DNA from: Rallus limicola
Lineage: Eukaryota; Chordata; Aves; Gruiformes; Rallidae
Assembly: GCA_022605955.1 (NCBI GenBank)
Contig: JAKCOZ010000022.1
Coordinates: 620,001-684,000, forward strand
DNA: 64,000 bases
Direction: 5' to 3'
A program made the translations under genes and the position numbers. Numbering within the stretch: position 1 is the first letter of the stretch; the number at the start of each line of letters is the position of its first letter. This document shows positions 13,359 through 26,090 of the stretch, piece by piece. The notes under the pieces are model-generated. The model searched no databases and was not told the origin of the DNA. It saw nothing but the letters and a program-made list of their open reading frames with translations.

Positions 13359-13510
13359 AAGGGCACCAACTTGATGTAGCACTGAGGAAGTATAAAAGGG
13401 AACAAAATTACATAAGATCCACTGAAACCTTGGTGTCTAAATTCCCTTCCACTGGGGCTGTCAAAAAAAAAGCAATTTTTATTGAGCTATGGAATCCAAT
13501 AAAACTCTAA
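13359..13510 (+). other. Candidate 3'-terminal exon, plus strand
   Basis: The acceptor is GTCCCTTTTCTTTCCAG. The open frame then runs to a TAA at 13,508-13,510 (about 50 codons, with RKYKREQNYIRSTET inside). It needs one base from a previous exon, which matches the phase left by the candidate at 9,391-9,481. An AATAAA lies at 13,498-13,503, so close to the stop that its use as a poly(A) signal would give a tiny 3'UTR. This is a low-confidence, chance-compatible arrangement. Confidence 0.15.
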
Positions 13511-14138
13511 CAGTGCAAAGGCTCTGGGACTGCCTTAAGTAATAATGTGTGACTAGCAAGTCAGGTCCTATGCTATATAGGATAATACGAATAATTTTTT
13601 TTCTTTTTAATCTAGACTTTAACTTATCTTTTCTTCAGATAAGAACTTCATAGAAAGATCATTACCTAATTAGAAATCAAAACCAAGTCTTACTGTCAAC
13701 TGCAATAGGGTGCTCAGATACATCTGAAGATCTGGAGCAGCCAAACTTCCACTGAGATTTAAAGCTTACCTATCAACATCACTTTCGAAAAGATGGGTGA
13801 AGTTTACAAAACATACAGATTTTCTGTTTTTATTCTGTAAGTGAAACACAAAATACATTATTGTTAACTGTTGGCTTAAAAAAAAACCCAACCATTTTAT
13901 CTCCTCTCACCAAATACAAAGCCTACATGCTAGTTCTGAATACTTTTACAGAAGGTCTAGTTTATGGAGACAACTGAATGGCTTACAACTACTTGTGTCA
14001 GACTGTTTCTGATTAAAAAAAACCCAAAAGATTCAATTTCAGCAGCTATGCAGAGCAACCAGCGCTGGAAAATGGTCCTGGTAGGAATTTACCAAAATGG
14101 CAAAAGCCATTTGTCCTATTCATCCCATCAACAGTTTC

Positions 14139-14226
14139 GAAGAGAAGAGAAGAGAAGAGAAGAGAAGAGAAGAGAAGAGAAGAGAAGAGAAGAGAAGAGA
14201 AGAGAAGAGAAGAGAAGAGAAGAGAA
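14139..14226. repeat. Perfect (AAGAG)n pentanucleotide microsatellite, about 17.6 units
   Basis: There are 88 uninterrupted bases of period 5 (AGAGA units). The plus-strand frames through it are open only because the repeat lacks stop codons. A pure tract of this length is normally length-polymorphic. Confidence 0.98.
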
Positions 14227-17200
14227 AAAGTGTTATTGATGGCTTTTTGAGCAACTCCAAATTAAGTTGTTTTGGTACCATCTCCACTGTGACACCATAG
14301 TAAGTACCTGGGAAGCATGTAAGTGGGAACTGTCTTCCACTGAACTGTTCCTGAAGTTCAATGTTACAGTGTTAGATAAGGCCATGTAAGAGGGAAAAAA
14401 AAACCCCTCCCTTAAGGAAGGCTCAGCCTGTAACACCTTCCCTGCTCTCTTGCCCTGTCCTTGACCATGACCTATCAAGCAACTTCTGTGATTGCCCTCT
14501 ATAGACATTCTTCCTTCATCTCACTACAGTGCCTCTCCATTGCAGCATTTCAAAGATGTTGTCGATAAACGTCTTCCAAATTCTGTCCTGACTCCAAATT
14601 TCTGTTTCTTCTAAAGTCTATGACAGAGAAAGCCATAGGGTATGGAGTAAAAGCAAAGAGGCCAAGGAAAGACCATCAAATGTTCATAGCCTTAACAAAG
14701 GGGCTTCCCTGCTCCAGATTTGGAAGTGAGGTACTTTAATTTCCTTCTCTTTTCACCAAAACCTACATGAACATGGCTTGCTCTCTTGAAGCAGTGTCTG
14801 TGGATAGTTGGAAGACTCCTCTCCTAAAAGCTAGCATGGGCAAATGAGCCTTAGGGGCAAAAGGAAGTAGAGATTTACAGAAAGGGAAAACAAAAAGAAA
14901 CCCCCAAAAAAAGAAAAATATCAATGCTGGCCTCTATAACAGCCAAGGGCAGATGAGGAGCAGTCTGTTGCCTCCCTGCAGATGAACTGAAAGCAGACAA
15001 ACCCATTTCCAAGCCTTTCCTTTGAAGCACTATGGACAGAGCAATACTCTCAATACACTCTTTTCCCAGTGTAAGGAGCATTTCCCTCAGCTTATCCAAG
15101 TGGTGGTTTGCAAGAACGCACAGTGCAGGATCACACAGCCAGGCAGATGCTGCTTTGGCTCACATCAGCCTCACCCATGGCTGAGTTCTACGTCTAACAG
15201 AACTCCTGCACTGACAACTCGGGCCCTTCAGTAAAAGGCCACAACTTTCTGTAGTAATTCGTGACATTTAGTCATCATTTCATTCGAATTTTAGTCTTTT
15301 TAATTTTTTTCTCCTGAGGCACGAGTTTCTTCACCTCTTTCAGAGAAATGATCTGCCAAGGACACCCAGGCCTCTCAGACAAGGCCCCAGTACAGTGCTT
15401 GTGTTTTACACCTACCCCTCCATTCCATTCTACTTGACTTTTTCCAGTACCATGCAGAGCAAAAAGTAAATTCAGATACTGTAACTCAGGAGGGAGTAAT
15501 GTGAAGCAGCATGCAGCTCTAGCAAAAGTTAAAAGGGATATTAATTCTGATTTTAGCAATCCCAGTCTTTTGATGGTTTTGACTTCTGGATGAGTATGCC
15601 TTGAGCTTGGTGTTTATTGAACACATCTTAATAGAACCAGAGTGCCAGAGGAAAATACTACCTCCCTCTTCACTGAGCTAATTGGAAGGTGATAAACTCA
15701 AGCTATTATCACAACACTTGGGCTTGTGCTAATTACATTGCTCAGAACTAAGCAACTTGTAACAGGAGGGCCAAAGAAGCACTGCTTAAGAATAGGGTCT
15801 TCAACTGAAAATGGAATTTTGAGACTAAATAAGAGCCTCCAGTGCCTCTTTCTTGTCCAGAATAGGTGAGAGACAGACTCAGACCTTTTTTCAGCCTGCC
15901 ACATGTTCAATTATTTAAATGATGCATGACATTCCAGCACAAGAAAGCAAAATCAGCAATAGCCAATTGGTGGCATGGCTCGGCATAGAGATGTGTTCCG
16001 GTACCTCACAGGAATCAAATGACACACTAAACATGGATTTCCTATACTCCAAATGCAAGTTCAAGTTACTGACTGGTCTGAAACACACCTGTCTTTGTTT
16101 TCTTATTTTGGAGGAATACTGGCAGTAATATTTAATACTACAACAAACTGAAACAAATCTGGAAGCTTAGTATTCATTAGCAACTGTACTCTAGTCAGCC
16201 CAAATTTCTAGGATCTCCACAGCCTTAAACCAGAAGACCTGGGGGAACTGGGATGGAAGGATTCGCTGATTACTTCCACATACTGGAGTTTTTAGTTAGA
16301 ATAGTTAAGGATTCTTCAGTAGATTTTCACTGAGACAGGACAAGTTATGTCACAGAGCAGCCTGTGGCTCCACCACTCAGCCACACCACCTCTGTCTAAG
16401 TTCAAGCAGACTTCAGGGGGAAAGAAGAATTATTTTATTTTTCCCGAATAGAAACCCATTTCCCATCTAACTTAACTGTCAAATTTGACATTCAGAAATC
16501 AGTAGACACTCTTGCATATTTAATCCCAAGTGACTTGGCAGCATATGCTCACTCTCCTGATCACCACTCCAAAATTGTTTTAAGAGCTGCAGATTTACAC
16601 TGGCAGATCCTGCCCACGTATTTTAAGAAAGTCAGGCAGCAGAATACAGTTCAAACAAGCACAGCAGGAAAGACAGCAACACAGAAAAAACAGTATGATT
16701 CTTTAAAAGGCACACTTTTCCAAAAACAAGAAGCATTAGGTTTTTTAAAGGCAATTTATACATTGTGATGGATCCAAGTGAAACCTGCACTACCCTAGTG
16801 TATTCCAAAAGCCACTCTCACACGTATTTGTAACTACAAATACTGTGTACTCTGGATATACTAACACCGGCAGTGTTACTTGGATTACAATACAGCTGAA
16901 GTTCCAGTATTTAGAGGTTAGGGAAAAGTTCCCTAAGATTTCGTTTTTGTCTTTCCATATATTTTTAAGAGTTGTCATTAGAATCACAGAACTTCTAAGA
17001 GCAATACCACACAGCAGTCGCTACTTCAGCTAACTCAACAACATCATAAGCATTTGCTCAGTGCCAGTTACGTTACCAACCAAGCAAATAAGCATCACCC
17101 AGGCTACCTTGAGAATGGAGTTTATCCAACATCCATTCCAGATAAGGCCACTGAAGTTTCAGGCGTGAACAGATTAGATTTGCAACTGCATTTCCATGAG

Positions 17201-17789
17201 GTGATGAACCATTTGTGACTTCTCATAATTAAATTCCTTTCAAGCCACCAGATCTTTGAATTCCTTTTACAACAAGTCGCAGGGAGTCATCTTTCTAACA
17301 TAACAGACATCCATTAAGACACACTCCATAGTGAAAACAAGTGGTTACTGCTTAAAGCCATTAGTTGATGAAATATTCTTGAAATAGGGATCACAATTCA
17401 AGTTTAGTCTCTACTTCTATTGCCCACTACTAGCCAAGAGAAAAATTATGCTACATCTTCTTTCCTTTCACCCTACATCCTTTCCTTTCTTTGCTGCAAA
17501 GCCATGCAGATGAAATAAGAGATGTTGCACACTCATACCCCCTCAACCAAATGATAGCCTCACCTTTGGTCTGCTGATTAGAGTAGCCATGTGTGTCCAG
17601 ATAAGACTGCTTTTCGGTGACACTCTTCAGAATGGTATTTTATCTCAAGTCTTCATATGGTCACAAGACTTTCCGTCTCTCCCCTTCTCAAGGTAAAAAA
17701 CTCTGAAAATAGCCTCTGATTGTAACACCATGAACTCTGTGATATGGACAAACAAATGATGCAGGCTGTAATTTTTTCTGGTTTTATAT
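14227..17789. other. Noncoding unique DNA
   Basis: Nothing recognisable apart from scattered splice-like words. The best is a minus-strand donor CCAAAG|GTGAGG at about 17,562. The open frame before it has no convincing acceptor. Confidence 0.5.
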
Positions 17790-18050
17790 CATAGAATCAG
17801 AGAATCTTTAAGGTTGGAAAAGACCTCTAAGATCATCAAGTCCAATCATCTGTCCAACACCACAATGTCAACTAAACTGTGTCCTGGAGTGCCACATCCA
17901 CACAGTGTTTTTAACCCCTCCAGGGATGGTGACTCTACCACCCCTCTGGGCAGCCTGGTCCAGTGCCTGACCACTCTTTCAGTTAAAAGACTTTCCCTAA
18001 TATCCACACTAAACCTCCCCTGATGCAACTTGAGACCATTTCTTCTCATC
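17790..18050 (-). mobile_element. CR1 LINE 3' fragment, reverse orientation
   Basis: It starts with ATAGAATCAGAGAATC, followed by the diagnostic AGGTTGGAAAAGACCTCTAAGATCATCAAGTCCAA stretch (broken here only by the usual substitutions). The typical CR1 3' blocks follow: CTCCAGGGATGGTGACTC, CTCTGGGCAGCCTG and TTCCTAATATCC-like motifs. This is the reverse complement of the 3' end of a CR1 element, truncated at its 5' end as most avian copies are. The following ~85 bases may still belong to it but are less clear. Confidence 0.9.
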
Positions 18051-20127
18051 TTTTTTTGATGTATATACAAGCCCATTACCAAGAACATCACAACTATAGG
18101 CAGCTCCTTCCATACTTCAGAATGAAAGACTGTTTTCACCCAAGGAAAACATAGACTGTAGAGTAAGTTGAGTGCAACCCCAAAATGTACCTAAGTGCTT
18201 CTAAAAGAAGTCAGCGTTATCGGTGTGTTGTTAGCACAAAGAGTTTTGCTCTAAAGATCTACTCTAAATGGGTGTCCTGGTTTGCTAATGAAGATGGAGC
18301 CAAAGAAAATAGTTGTTTTCTGTTTCTAATCAGACTAGGGCTCATTGCAGCAGAACAGGAGTTTCCTTCTGCTTACATAGGTTCAAATGCAGCACAAGCA
18401 AAAATGTCTGATTTAATAAATAAAACTTAGCCTGAGACAGGTTTAACAAATGTAAAATGTAAGAGCTACACAGAGGATATACAGAATCTTACATAGAGAA
18501 GATTGGTTAGATGCAGCAGTTAATTCCAGGATGCTTCCCAGCACTGAAAAAAACACATATGGAAACCTTGAATGCTCTTAGTTATAAAGCAAGATGAGAT
18601 GATGGCTTGCCTCTAGAGCATGCTGGCATGATGCACATGCAATAGAACTTAACAGTCACTAATATAGTCAAGTAGTGTCTGTTACTGATTCATTATTAGC
18701 TTTATATTGACTAACTAAGCAGCACTTGAAATGCAGGTGTAGCATAGTAAGATGGTAGCTGCTATTCATTTTGTGCAGGTCAAATACACAGTTAAGTTCA
18801 GCTTCTAGATCACACTACAGAGCATTACATGAGCAGCAATTACTTTTGGATCACACGTTCTCTGGCATAGCATTTCAGTTACAATTAATTACTTTGTAGT
18901 TGCATACCAATGAGTCAAAGCAAGGTTTATGATGTTGAAAATATATTTCTATATGTACTTTAACATTTTCCAGTTCTTATGTACTAGACATGTACAATTT
19001 GGGCTTTTGCAGCACTTACTGAAACATTTCTACTTGTTTCTGTTTAGCTATCTGTAGCCCCACCCTTAATTCAGTCTCCAAGTTCAACAAAATCAGCATT
19101 AGTCATAATCTATCATGATCTGTAACTGAAAAAATACAAGGTGTTAACAACATGCCTAGTTTTGTCCAGAAAAATTAAACAAGAACCAACACCCAGTACA
19201 GCTTAGAGGCCAGTGATACTCAGAAACCAGCACCTTCCCAGTGCTACACCACACACAAAAACTCTAGCACCATTAGCTGCATGAAGATGTGTTCATACGA
19301 GGATCTCTTTGCATCACTGCAAAGTAGTAGTAGTAAGTATAACACAAATAATGAGCCCAAGAATGCTTCTTTCAATTACTTACTCAGATGAGCAATAATG
19401 TTTGTAGAAAAGCAACAGGAATCTCACTGCTGATTTCCAAAGTGCCTGTTGCCCTATGAGAGCCATGTTTGACTTCTGAGGGAATTTTTCAGGCCCTACC
19501 CCTGAATGAAGATTACGTAACAAGGACCTAACCTGCTATTCAACAGCAGAAAAGAACCCCAAAGAATATTGAAGCCAGAGGGTTTATTTGCACTGAGTTT
19601 TGAAAGGAAGTACGGTCACAGCACTCAAAGAAAAAGAAATTGTACTTCATACTGGAACATTTGCTTAATAACATGGTGAATGTCAGCTAAAGATTTCTGC
19701 TGCAATATTAAACCCATGAAAATAAAACAGTAAATCTCTGAGCATTTTGACTCTGTGATGAAACTATACAGACTGAAAAATAAAAATTCCAACAGCAAAG
19801 CTGATTCACCGTATGGCAACTGCAGCGCTATTAGACACAGCTTAATTGGGTGGCCATCAGCCTTCCACTTAGCAGTGGGTGACCTTAACATTCAAGGAAG
19901 ACAGAATATCCATGAGAGCCAAATCTGCTTTGAGCATCGTGAAAGAGCATTTGAACCACACTAACCAAATCAGATTTGATGTTGCTTTTATTTTTCTGGA
20001 CCACAAGGAAGTTTCAGTACCATCGAATGCACACCACTTTCCAAAGCAGCATTTTGATAAATTGCTTCTGCTAAGAAGGCTGCAGCTGCTTTCCAGAAAT
20101 CAGCTCTTCTGTGTTTTGCCTCCCCAG

Positions 20128-20220
20128 GGAGCAAACTACAGCAAAGGGCAGGATGTTGATGACAATGCCTATCATTCCACATGTAGCATTGACCTTAATT
20201 TTCCAAGGCTTGAATGTTAG
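20128..20220 (+). other. Candidate 3'-terminal exon, plus strand
   Basis: The acceptor is CTTCTGTGTTTTGCCTCCCCAG. It is followed by an in-phase open frame (GANYSKGQDVDDNAYHSTC and on) that ends in TAG at 20,218-20,220. No AATAAA is seen immediately downstream. The peptide is not recognised. Confidence 0.15.
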
Positions 20221-21168
20221 ATCTGATAAGCCAATAACTCTCTGTTTATAAATCTGGACTGTTTATGCTGTCTTGTAGGATGAAAAAAACCCCTGGATTC
20301 TAAGAACTGATCAAAGGTGTTATTAGTCTGCAGTTATCTGAATAATAGGTCAAACTCACAAGCATGTGCACTTTCACAGCGTCTGCTGAATGCTGATCCT
20401 GGCAAGGAGATCCAAACAGCATCAAGCACAGAGTCACTGATTTGCAGTCTTGTTTTCCAACAGCACCAGTTGCTACCTAGATTCTACAGGCTCTATCAAC
20501 TGCAAAATTATGAATTTGGTATTTTGATATGATCCAGAAACCATTAATACACATATATGGACATTGTTAAATGACACCTGAGTATTAAGCTGGCTTCATA
20601 GATGAGGAAATACTGAAAGTAGGTGGCATCCCTGTGATCATCTCCTGTCTCCTGCAGTGATGCCTGTAACTGTGTGAGCACGCTGCACTCAGTATCCACC
20701 TCATTCAGTCAACTGAGTTTTAGCACATAAAATGCGCTCCTGTTGACTGACTTAGTAATTACAGATTAATTTTAACTTGCTAAGAGATGCACAGTAAACC
20801 TGAAGCAGTTGTGGTCTTACACAGGAGACAAAGCTCAATGTAACAAAGAGATCATCCCACCCATCAGAAACCTGCAGGGACTTGGACATAACGACCAAAA
20901 GGTGCAGAAAGAAACCACTTAGCACAGTTAAGTAGTTCTGTAACCATGGTTTGAATGCCAGATGCATTTGCATCACTTTTGAAATGATGGAGTGCCAGAA
21001 ATCACCTCACCAGGAGCCTGTGTAAGTTCACCAGCACACAGAGTGAAAACCCTCCCCATGGCTCTCCGTGTCATTTTTCCCATGCACTAAGCAGATGCAT
21101 ATGGGATTCAAGCTACAATTCTTTAGAATTGTATTATATTACCTTCCTCACCATGCTCATGACCCCAG

Positions 21169-21265
21169 GAGGAAAAACATGATTCTGCTGCAGCGTGCAT
21201 GAGATGCTCTCGATGCTTCAGCAAGGTGATGAAACAGGACCTCATCGCATCCACCCTGCTTCAAG
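21169..21265 (+). other. Splice-framed candidate exon (97 bp), plus strand
   Basis: The acceptor lies in a pyrimidine-rich context (TTACCTTCCTCACC...CCCCAG) and the donor is CAAG|GTATGT. One frame is open for 32 codons from the first base, containing CMRCSRCFSKVMKQDLIAS. It leaves one base. The three closely spaced cysteines and retained CpGs look protein-like, but I recognise no domain. It sits just left of a small CR1 remnant. Confidence 0.2.
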
Positions 21266-21387
21266 GTATGTCTTCAGTACCACCGATTTAAGTGGAATTT
21301 ACACAGTAGTGAAAAGCATGTGTGCAAGTGCTTTCCTAGGCTAAATCAAAGCCTCAGTTTGAAGAAGACAGTCCTTAGTTTTTTGAT

Positions 21388-21476
21388 CTTGACAGGCTGG
21401 AGAGATGGGCCATGAGAACTGCATGAAGATGATCTTTGAGGTCTCAACCCAAAGCATTCTGTGATACTATGATTCT
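21388..21476 (+). mobile_element. Short internally deleted CR1 3' end, forward orientation
   Basis: The 3' part has GATCTTTGAGGTCTCAACCC and ends ATTCTGTGATACTATGATTCT, the forward CR1 terminus. The left part (TTGACAGGCTGGAGAGATGG) resembles reverse-transcriptase-region CR1 sequence that normally lies far upstream. The copy therefore seems to have lost the DNA between the two parts. Confidence 0.7.
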
Positions 21477-23212
21477 AAGAGTATTCCCTTCTCATTGCAA
21501 CCGTACAAATATGCCCTCATTAGATATGGAGAGCAAAATTAAACCACGTGACCATGTGGAAAAACAAAAGAAAGCAAGAAAAACAACTTTGAAGTGTTAC
21601 TGTAAATAGCACAGAAACAGAAAATAAACAGAAATTAGCAACAACATCAGCAACTATAGGAATTGTTTACAGTTTAACACTTTCCAGCCACTGGGAACAA
21701 TGAAGGGGGGTGTTTTAAATACATTTCCTTTTAGTATTTCAAAAGCACAGAAATATTAAGAACAGGGTAGGGCAATTTCTGTAAGCAAGCTGCTAGTGTG
21801 GAAAGCAGTCCTGGAGAGAACAACTGCAGATGCTGCACTAGGCTCACTGCAGGAGGGGACCACAGCTAACAGCTTTCACCTCTCACTGCAACACACAGCA
21901 TGACCAACTTGGCAGAAGATGGGCAACCACGATCTAAGGAGCTGTGTTTCTTCGTTTTACCTAACTTATCCTTTTTTTTTTTTTTTAAAACAGCTTCTAC
22001 CTACATTTTATTCCAAGAATAGCTTTTTTTCAAGGGGCTTTGTTTTTATTTGTACAGCATATTCATTTTTCCTTTGATAAATGGAAGTGTTGCACTTGTA
22101 CAGCAGATTCTTCTGAAAAAAATGTGAAGAGGTTAGCCACTTTGTTCCTCAAAAATCTGCTATTACTGTGAATTATTTTTAAAAATGCTGATTGGTGGAG
22201 CCTTTTTTCTGAAGATGAGGCCTCTGCATAGTGAATCCAGTAAAGGTTGTGTGCAGGTCTACAAGATCAGGCACAGAACAGTAATTTGCTGTTGAATGAA
22301 TTATGTCAAGATTGTCTTGCTACAATAACTCCAAGTATTTAATGGTGCTTTTCAAACCATCAAAATCTTTTGTAAGGAACAAAGTAAGAAGAAAATTAAG
22401 AACTGTATGGAATGGTCAATCTTCATCTCTGTAAGAACAAAACATTTCTCTTCAAATAACATTTACAGTAGCAACAACAGCATTTTAGCAGTTGTCCTCA
22501 GTGCCTTCTGAAAAAAAAAAGAATTAAGTCACATTTCTAGAAAGTGCCTCAAACATTCCTCAAGTTTCCAAAATGATTATGGAAGACCACAGAATTGACC
22601 TGCTCCTACCAGCAGCGCTGTGCATCCTGCATTCTGCTGAAACACGAGGTGAGACTACAGCACTGTGAGCTCATCTGCCTGGCAAGCCAGAACTTGGAAG
22701 GTTATTAATGAAGACGACACACAAAATCACTTCTCACAGCAAAGCTTGATCTGGCAATCCATTTAAAACTGCCATTGATTTAAAATAATTTTCTTTCAAG
22801 CAAGTGTGAATGCTTCTAAATTTCCGGTTTTTAAATCAAGACGCTCAAAACATTTTGGTTTATTCTTGAAATTCCATACTGCTGAAGGGATGGAAGTATT
22901 TCAGAAACTCAACTTTACTGAAAAGTCAGCTTTTAATTTACACTCTCATGTAGCAGCTCACATTCCTCTTTGCGGTCTTAAAGATAAATCTGTCACTAAA
23001 ATATCACCCAAACAGCTTAAAACGTAGAAGGGAACAGAAAAACTGAATTCTAAAATTACAACTCCTAAAATACCATGATTGAAGGCAGACTCATGATTTG
23101 AGAAGAGCTTTACTTACAGTATTTAAAACTTGGAGTTGGTAATCCAAGAGTAGCTTTGTCATAAATCCTACATGTTTGTTAGAAGATTTAGAGTTTTCCA
23201 TATATATGCACC

Positions 23213-23250
23213 ACATACACACACACTCACTCACTCTCTCTCTCTCTCAA
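23213..23250. repeat. (CA)n/(CACT)n/(TC)n compound simple repeat
   Basis: The tract reads CACACACA, then CACTCACTCACT, then TCTCTCTCTCTCTC. It is a short compound microsatellite with no other feature. Confidence 0.9.
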
Positions 23251-24185
23251 CACTTTTCTCATGTTAATTGCAGAATTTCTTGCATTTCTTCATGTTAAAC
23301 TGTTGGCATGTTTTATAATGCTTAAGGTAAGATTTGGCAGTCCAGTCCCTACAGATACAACTGTCCTTATTCCTACAGAAACCAATTATGGCTTTTTTCT
23401 TTCACAAAGTGTGTAGCCCAAAGAACATGACAAATGGTCAAAATAACAGCTTTAGGATTATTTACTTTCTTTATTCTTCAAAGCATGTAGCGCTGGATAC
23501 TTTCCTACTGCAATTTCCAGCATTGGCACTGGAAAGTTAAAATAGCTATCTGCCTTATTTTCAGAAATACTAAAGCAGAAGAAAGCAAACTGACACTAAC
23601 AATATAACAACAACAAGCTCTAAGTTCAGCCTCCTTTATCACTCACGGAGATGAAAACGTATGCATCTTGCAGATGAATCTGCCACCAAGGCAAGCAAGG
23701 CAGTGCTCTAATCAGCTTTCTCTTTCCAGCTACCACAGTCTCCAAGATGAAAACCAAAACCCTAGAGAACTGTGCTGGCTACTGCAGACCTTGTATGCCC
23801 TGCTAAAAAGGGAGACAAAAGGGCAGGGGAACGCTGAGAAGAGGAAAACAGGAATGAAGACCTAGTCATAGGGGATTCCTAAATACCAAGACTCTAAAAG
23901 CAACTTCAGGAAGGACAGCCAGGCTGAAGCATTGATTTGTTCCCTAACCGAAGGCAATGTGATAACGGCCTCAGCACTTGGTTTGGGTTTCAAAGATCCT
24001 CATGTTATTTTGGGGTATGACCTATCTCTGTATATATTCAGTGAGTTGTCTTTCACCAGTGTTCAGCTCCACTCAACCTCTCAGGTCAGCACCCTTCAAC
24101 AGCATCCAGGATTTCATCTGAACTTGTAAGATACTGGGACACAGAACTTACTTAACCTTACCACCCCACCTCCCTCCAGACAATA

Positions 24186-24540
24186 AAGGCTGAGTTGGGG
24201 TTTTCAGCCTGGAGAAGGCTCCAGGGAGATCCTGTAGTGGCCTGACAGTCCCTGAAGGTGCCTGCGAGGAAGATGGTGAGGGACATTTCAGAAGGGTGTG
24301 TAGTGACAGGATATGGGGAAATGGTTTTAAATTGGAAGGGGGTAGATTTAGATGGGGTATTAGGAAGAAATTCTTCACTCTGAAGGTGGTGAGGCCCTGG
24401 CACAGGGTGCACAGGCAAGTGGTGGCTGCCCCCTCCCTGGAAGAGTTCAAGCCCTTGAGCAGCTTAGGCTGGTGAGAGGTGTCCCTGCCCATGGCAGGGC
24501 GTTGGGACTTGATCCCTTCCAAGCCTGGCCATTCTGTGAT
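24186..24540 (+). mobile_element. CR1 LINE 3' fragment, forward orientation
   Basis: Forward CR1 landmarks appear in order: TTTCAGCCTGGAGAAGGCTC, CAGGATATGGGGAAATGG, a TTAGGAAGAAATTCTTCACTC block, GGTGGTGAGGCCCTGGCAC, GTCCCTGCCCATGGCAGGG, and finally CCTTCCAAGCCTGGCCATTC with CTGTGATA. ORFs over this span are antisense CR1 artefacts, not genes. Confidence 0.9.
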
Positions 24541-25804
24541 AAAGCTCCTTTGCAAAGAGCACCTGCCCACAAACAGAGTTTACATGTACAGATACGTGTC
24601 ATAGTCAGCAACAACAACTCGGTCACCTGTAGCTTCCCAATATTCCAGGGAAATATTTGTTTATCCAACCCACTTGTTGGGAAATGTTTAATTGGAAATA
24701 TCTCATCATATCCTGCTTCAGGTCACTCCTCATGCTGTACAGTGCCTGGCCATATTCTACAAGGCAGCTGACATGCGACAAGGAGCAAAGGACACGCATT
24801 CCCAGACATCCTGCTCCAACTACAAGTACCTTAACCAAAATAAAGAACTTGGAGAACAGCTGTTGACATCACCCTGTAGGTTACAAAACTTGTTCCTCCT
24901 CCAGCACAGCAACATTTGACACTGGCTGGACGAGAGAGACAGGTCATTGAAGTGTTTTAAGGACAATTCCATTCAGTCTGAAAGGCTTCTTAATTTCATC
25001 CTTCCTCCAGCCTCTGTAATTTTTGCAAGATCTTTGCATAAAACTTGAGAGGTTTTAAGTGTTCATCAGCTCCTGCTGCTCCCCCTCCACCCAAAAGCAT
25101 AATACCAACTCTGACACTGCAATAATTTACGCAGTAACTGTTTACAAACCAGAGCAAAGATTGTGCCTCCAGGTGAGGAATGAACAGCAGGAACAGATGA
25201 AATCTTAAAGGTCCCATTTTCATGCAAATTCCCCACACAGAAAAGGAAAAAGAAAAAAAAAGAAAACAAACATTACAATTTGTTTAATTAAATGTTTGTG
25301 TCAGTTCTGCAGGAGATGTCAAAGCTCTTTTAATGCAAATACACATTTACTCCAGTCTTAGGGTGTGTAACACGCATAAAGACCAGATGCTGGCTCAGGT
25401 CTTGGGAGATTTAGGAGCATCCCAACATCATCTATGGTGTTTTCACTGTCTTCTTCAGTTTAAGTGAAATTAGAATATGTCTAGTTAGTGTTATACAGAA
25501 AGCAGCCACCTCCCTTAGGCCTAAACTAAAGGAAATTATTGTGTTTGAAAATCAAATGTTCCTGCAGTCATACAAAAAAATTAATTTTGATGGTGGGGGA
25601 GTCTGCCTGGCCTTCAGAGGGCTTCCTGGCCCTGAATGCAGACAAAGATTGTATTGAATATGACCCCAAGTCACCTTCAAGCTGGAGCTTACAAATAAGC
25701 CCTTTGGAAGAAACCAGGCTTTATTATCGGTAATAATAAACACACTTCTCAAATTTACATAAAGCCTTTCATCACAGAAACTCCTGATGCTTTTCAAACT
25801 TTAA

Positions 25805-26090
25805 TTAAGTTCTAGTTGAACCAAATGGAGACATGCATGTTAAAGTGTAATTGTTGTCATTTATAAAATGGATAATCCTAGAATATGACAATTACTTGTT
25901 TTATGTGATACAACCAATTATTGATAAAATATGCTAAGAAAGCCACTTTGGGAGCCAGGGGACCCTTGACTGAACTAATATAAGTACAGCTAAATGCAAG
26001 TAAATTTTAACTTCTTTCCAAGTTAATGATGTAGGAGGAAAACTGCCACACAAAGGGAGAAAATAAAACATTTGCTAGATTTGCAGCTGT
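25805..26090. promoter_or_regulatory. Candidate conserved noncoding element
   Basis: An AT-rich unique stretch dense in homeodomain-like words: GTAATTG, CAATTACTTG, CAATTATTGAT, GTTAATGATG. There are no transposon remnants or simple repeats. It lies within the transposon-poor interval left of the promoter. Function is inferred from texture alone. Confidence 0.2.

Larger units (their letters stand above)
6365..14138. other. Noncoding, mostly unique DNA
   Basis: It contains the candidate exons at 9.4, 12.8 and 13.4 kb, the hairpin at 10.4 kb and the 20-bp duplication at 12.05 kb. The stretch at 7,450-8,420 has overlapping ORFs on both strands but no recognisable protein or repeat. Confidence 0.5.
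18051..24185. other. Noncoding unique DNA with small repeat remnants
   Basis: It holds the 21.4 kb CR1 remnant, the 23.2 kb simple repeat, and candidate exons at 20.1 and 21.2 kb. Otherwise nothing is seen. Confidence 0.5.

Noticed and set aside
17562..17625. Minus-strand exon ending AAAG|GTGAGG with an attractive open frame
   Set aside because: There is no pyrimidine-rich acceptor after the upstream in-frame stop, so no exon boundary can be defined.
24148..24570. 140-codon minus ORF
   Set aside because: It is the antisense of a CR1 3' fragment.
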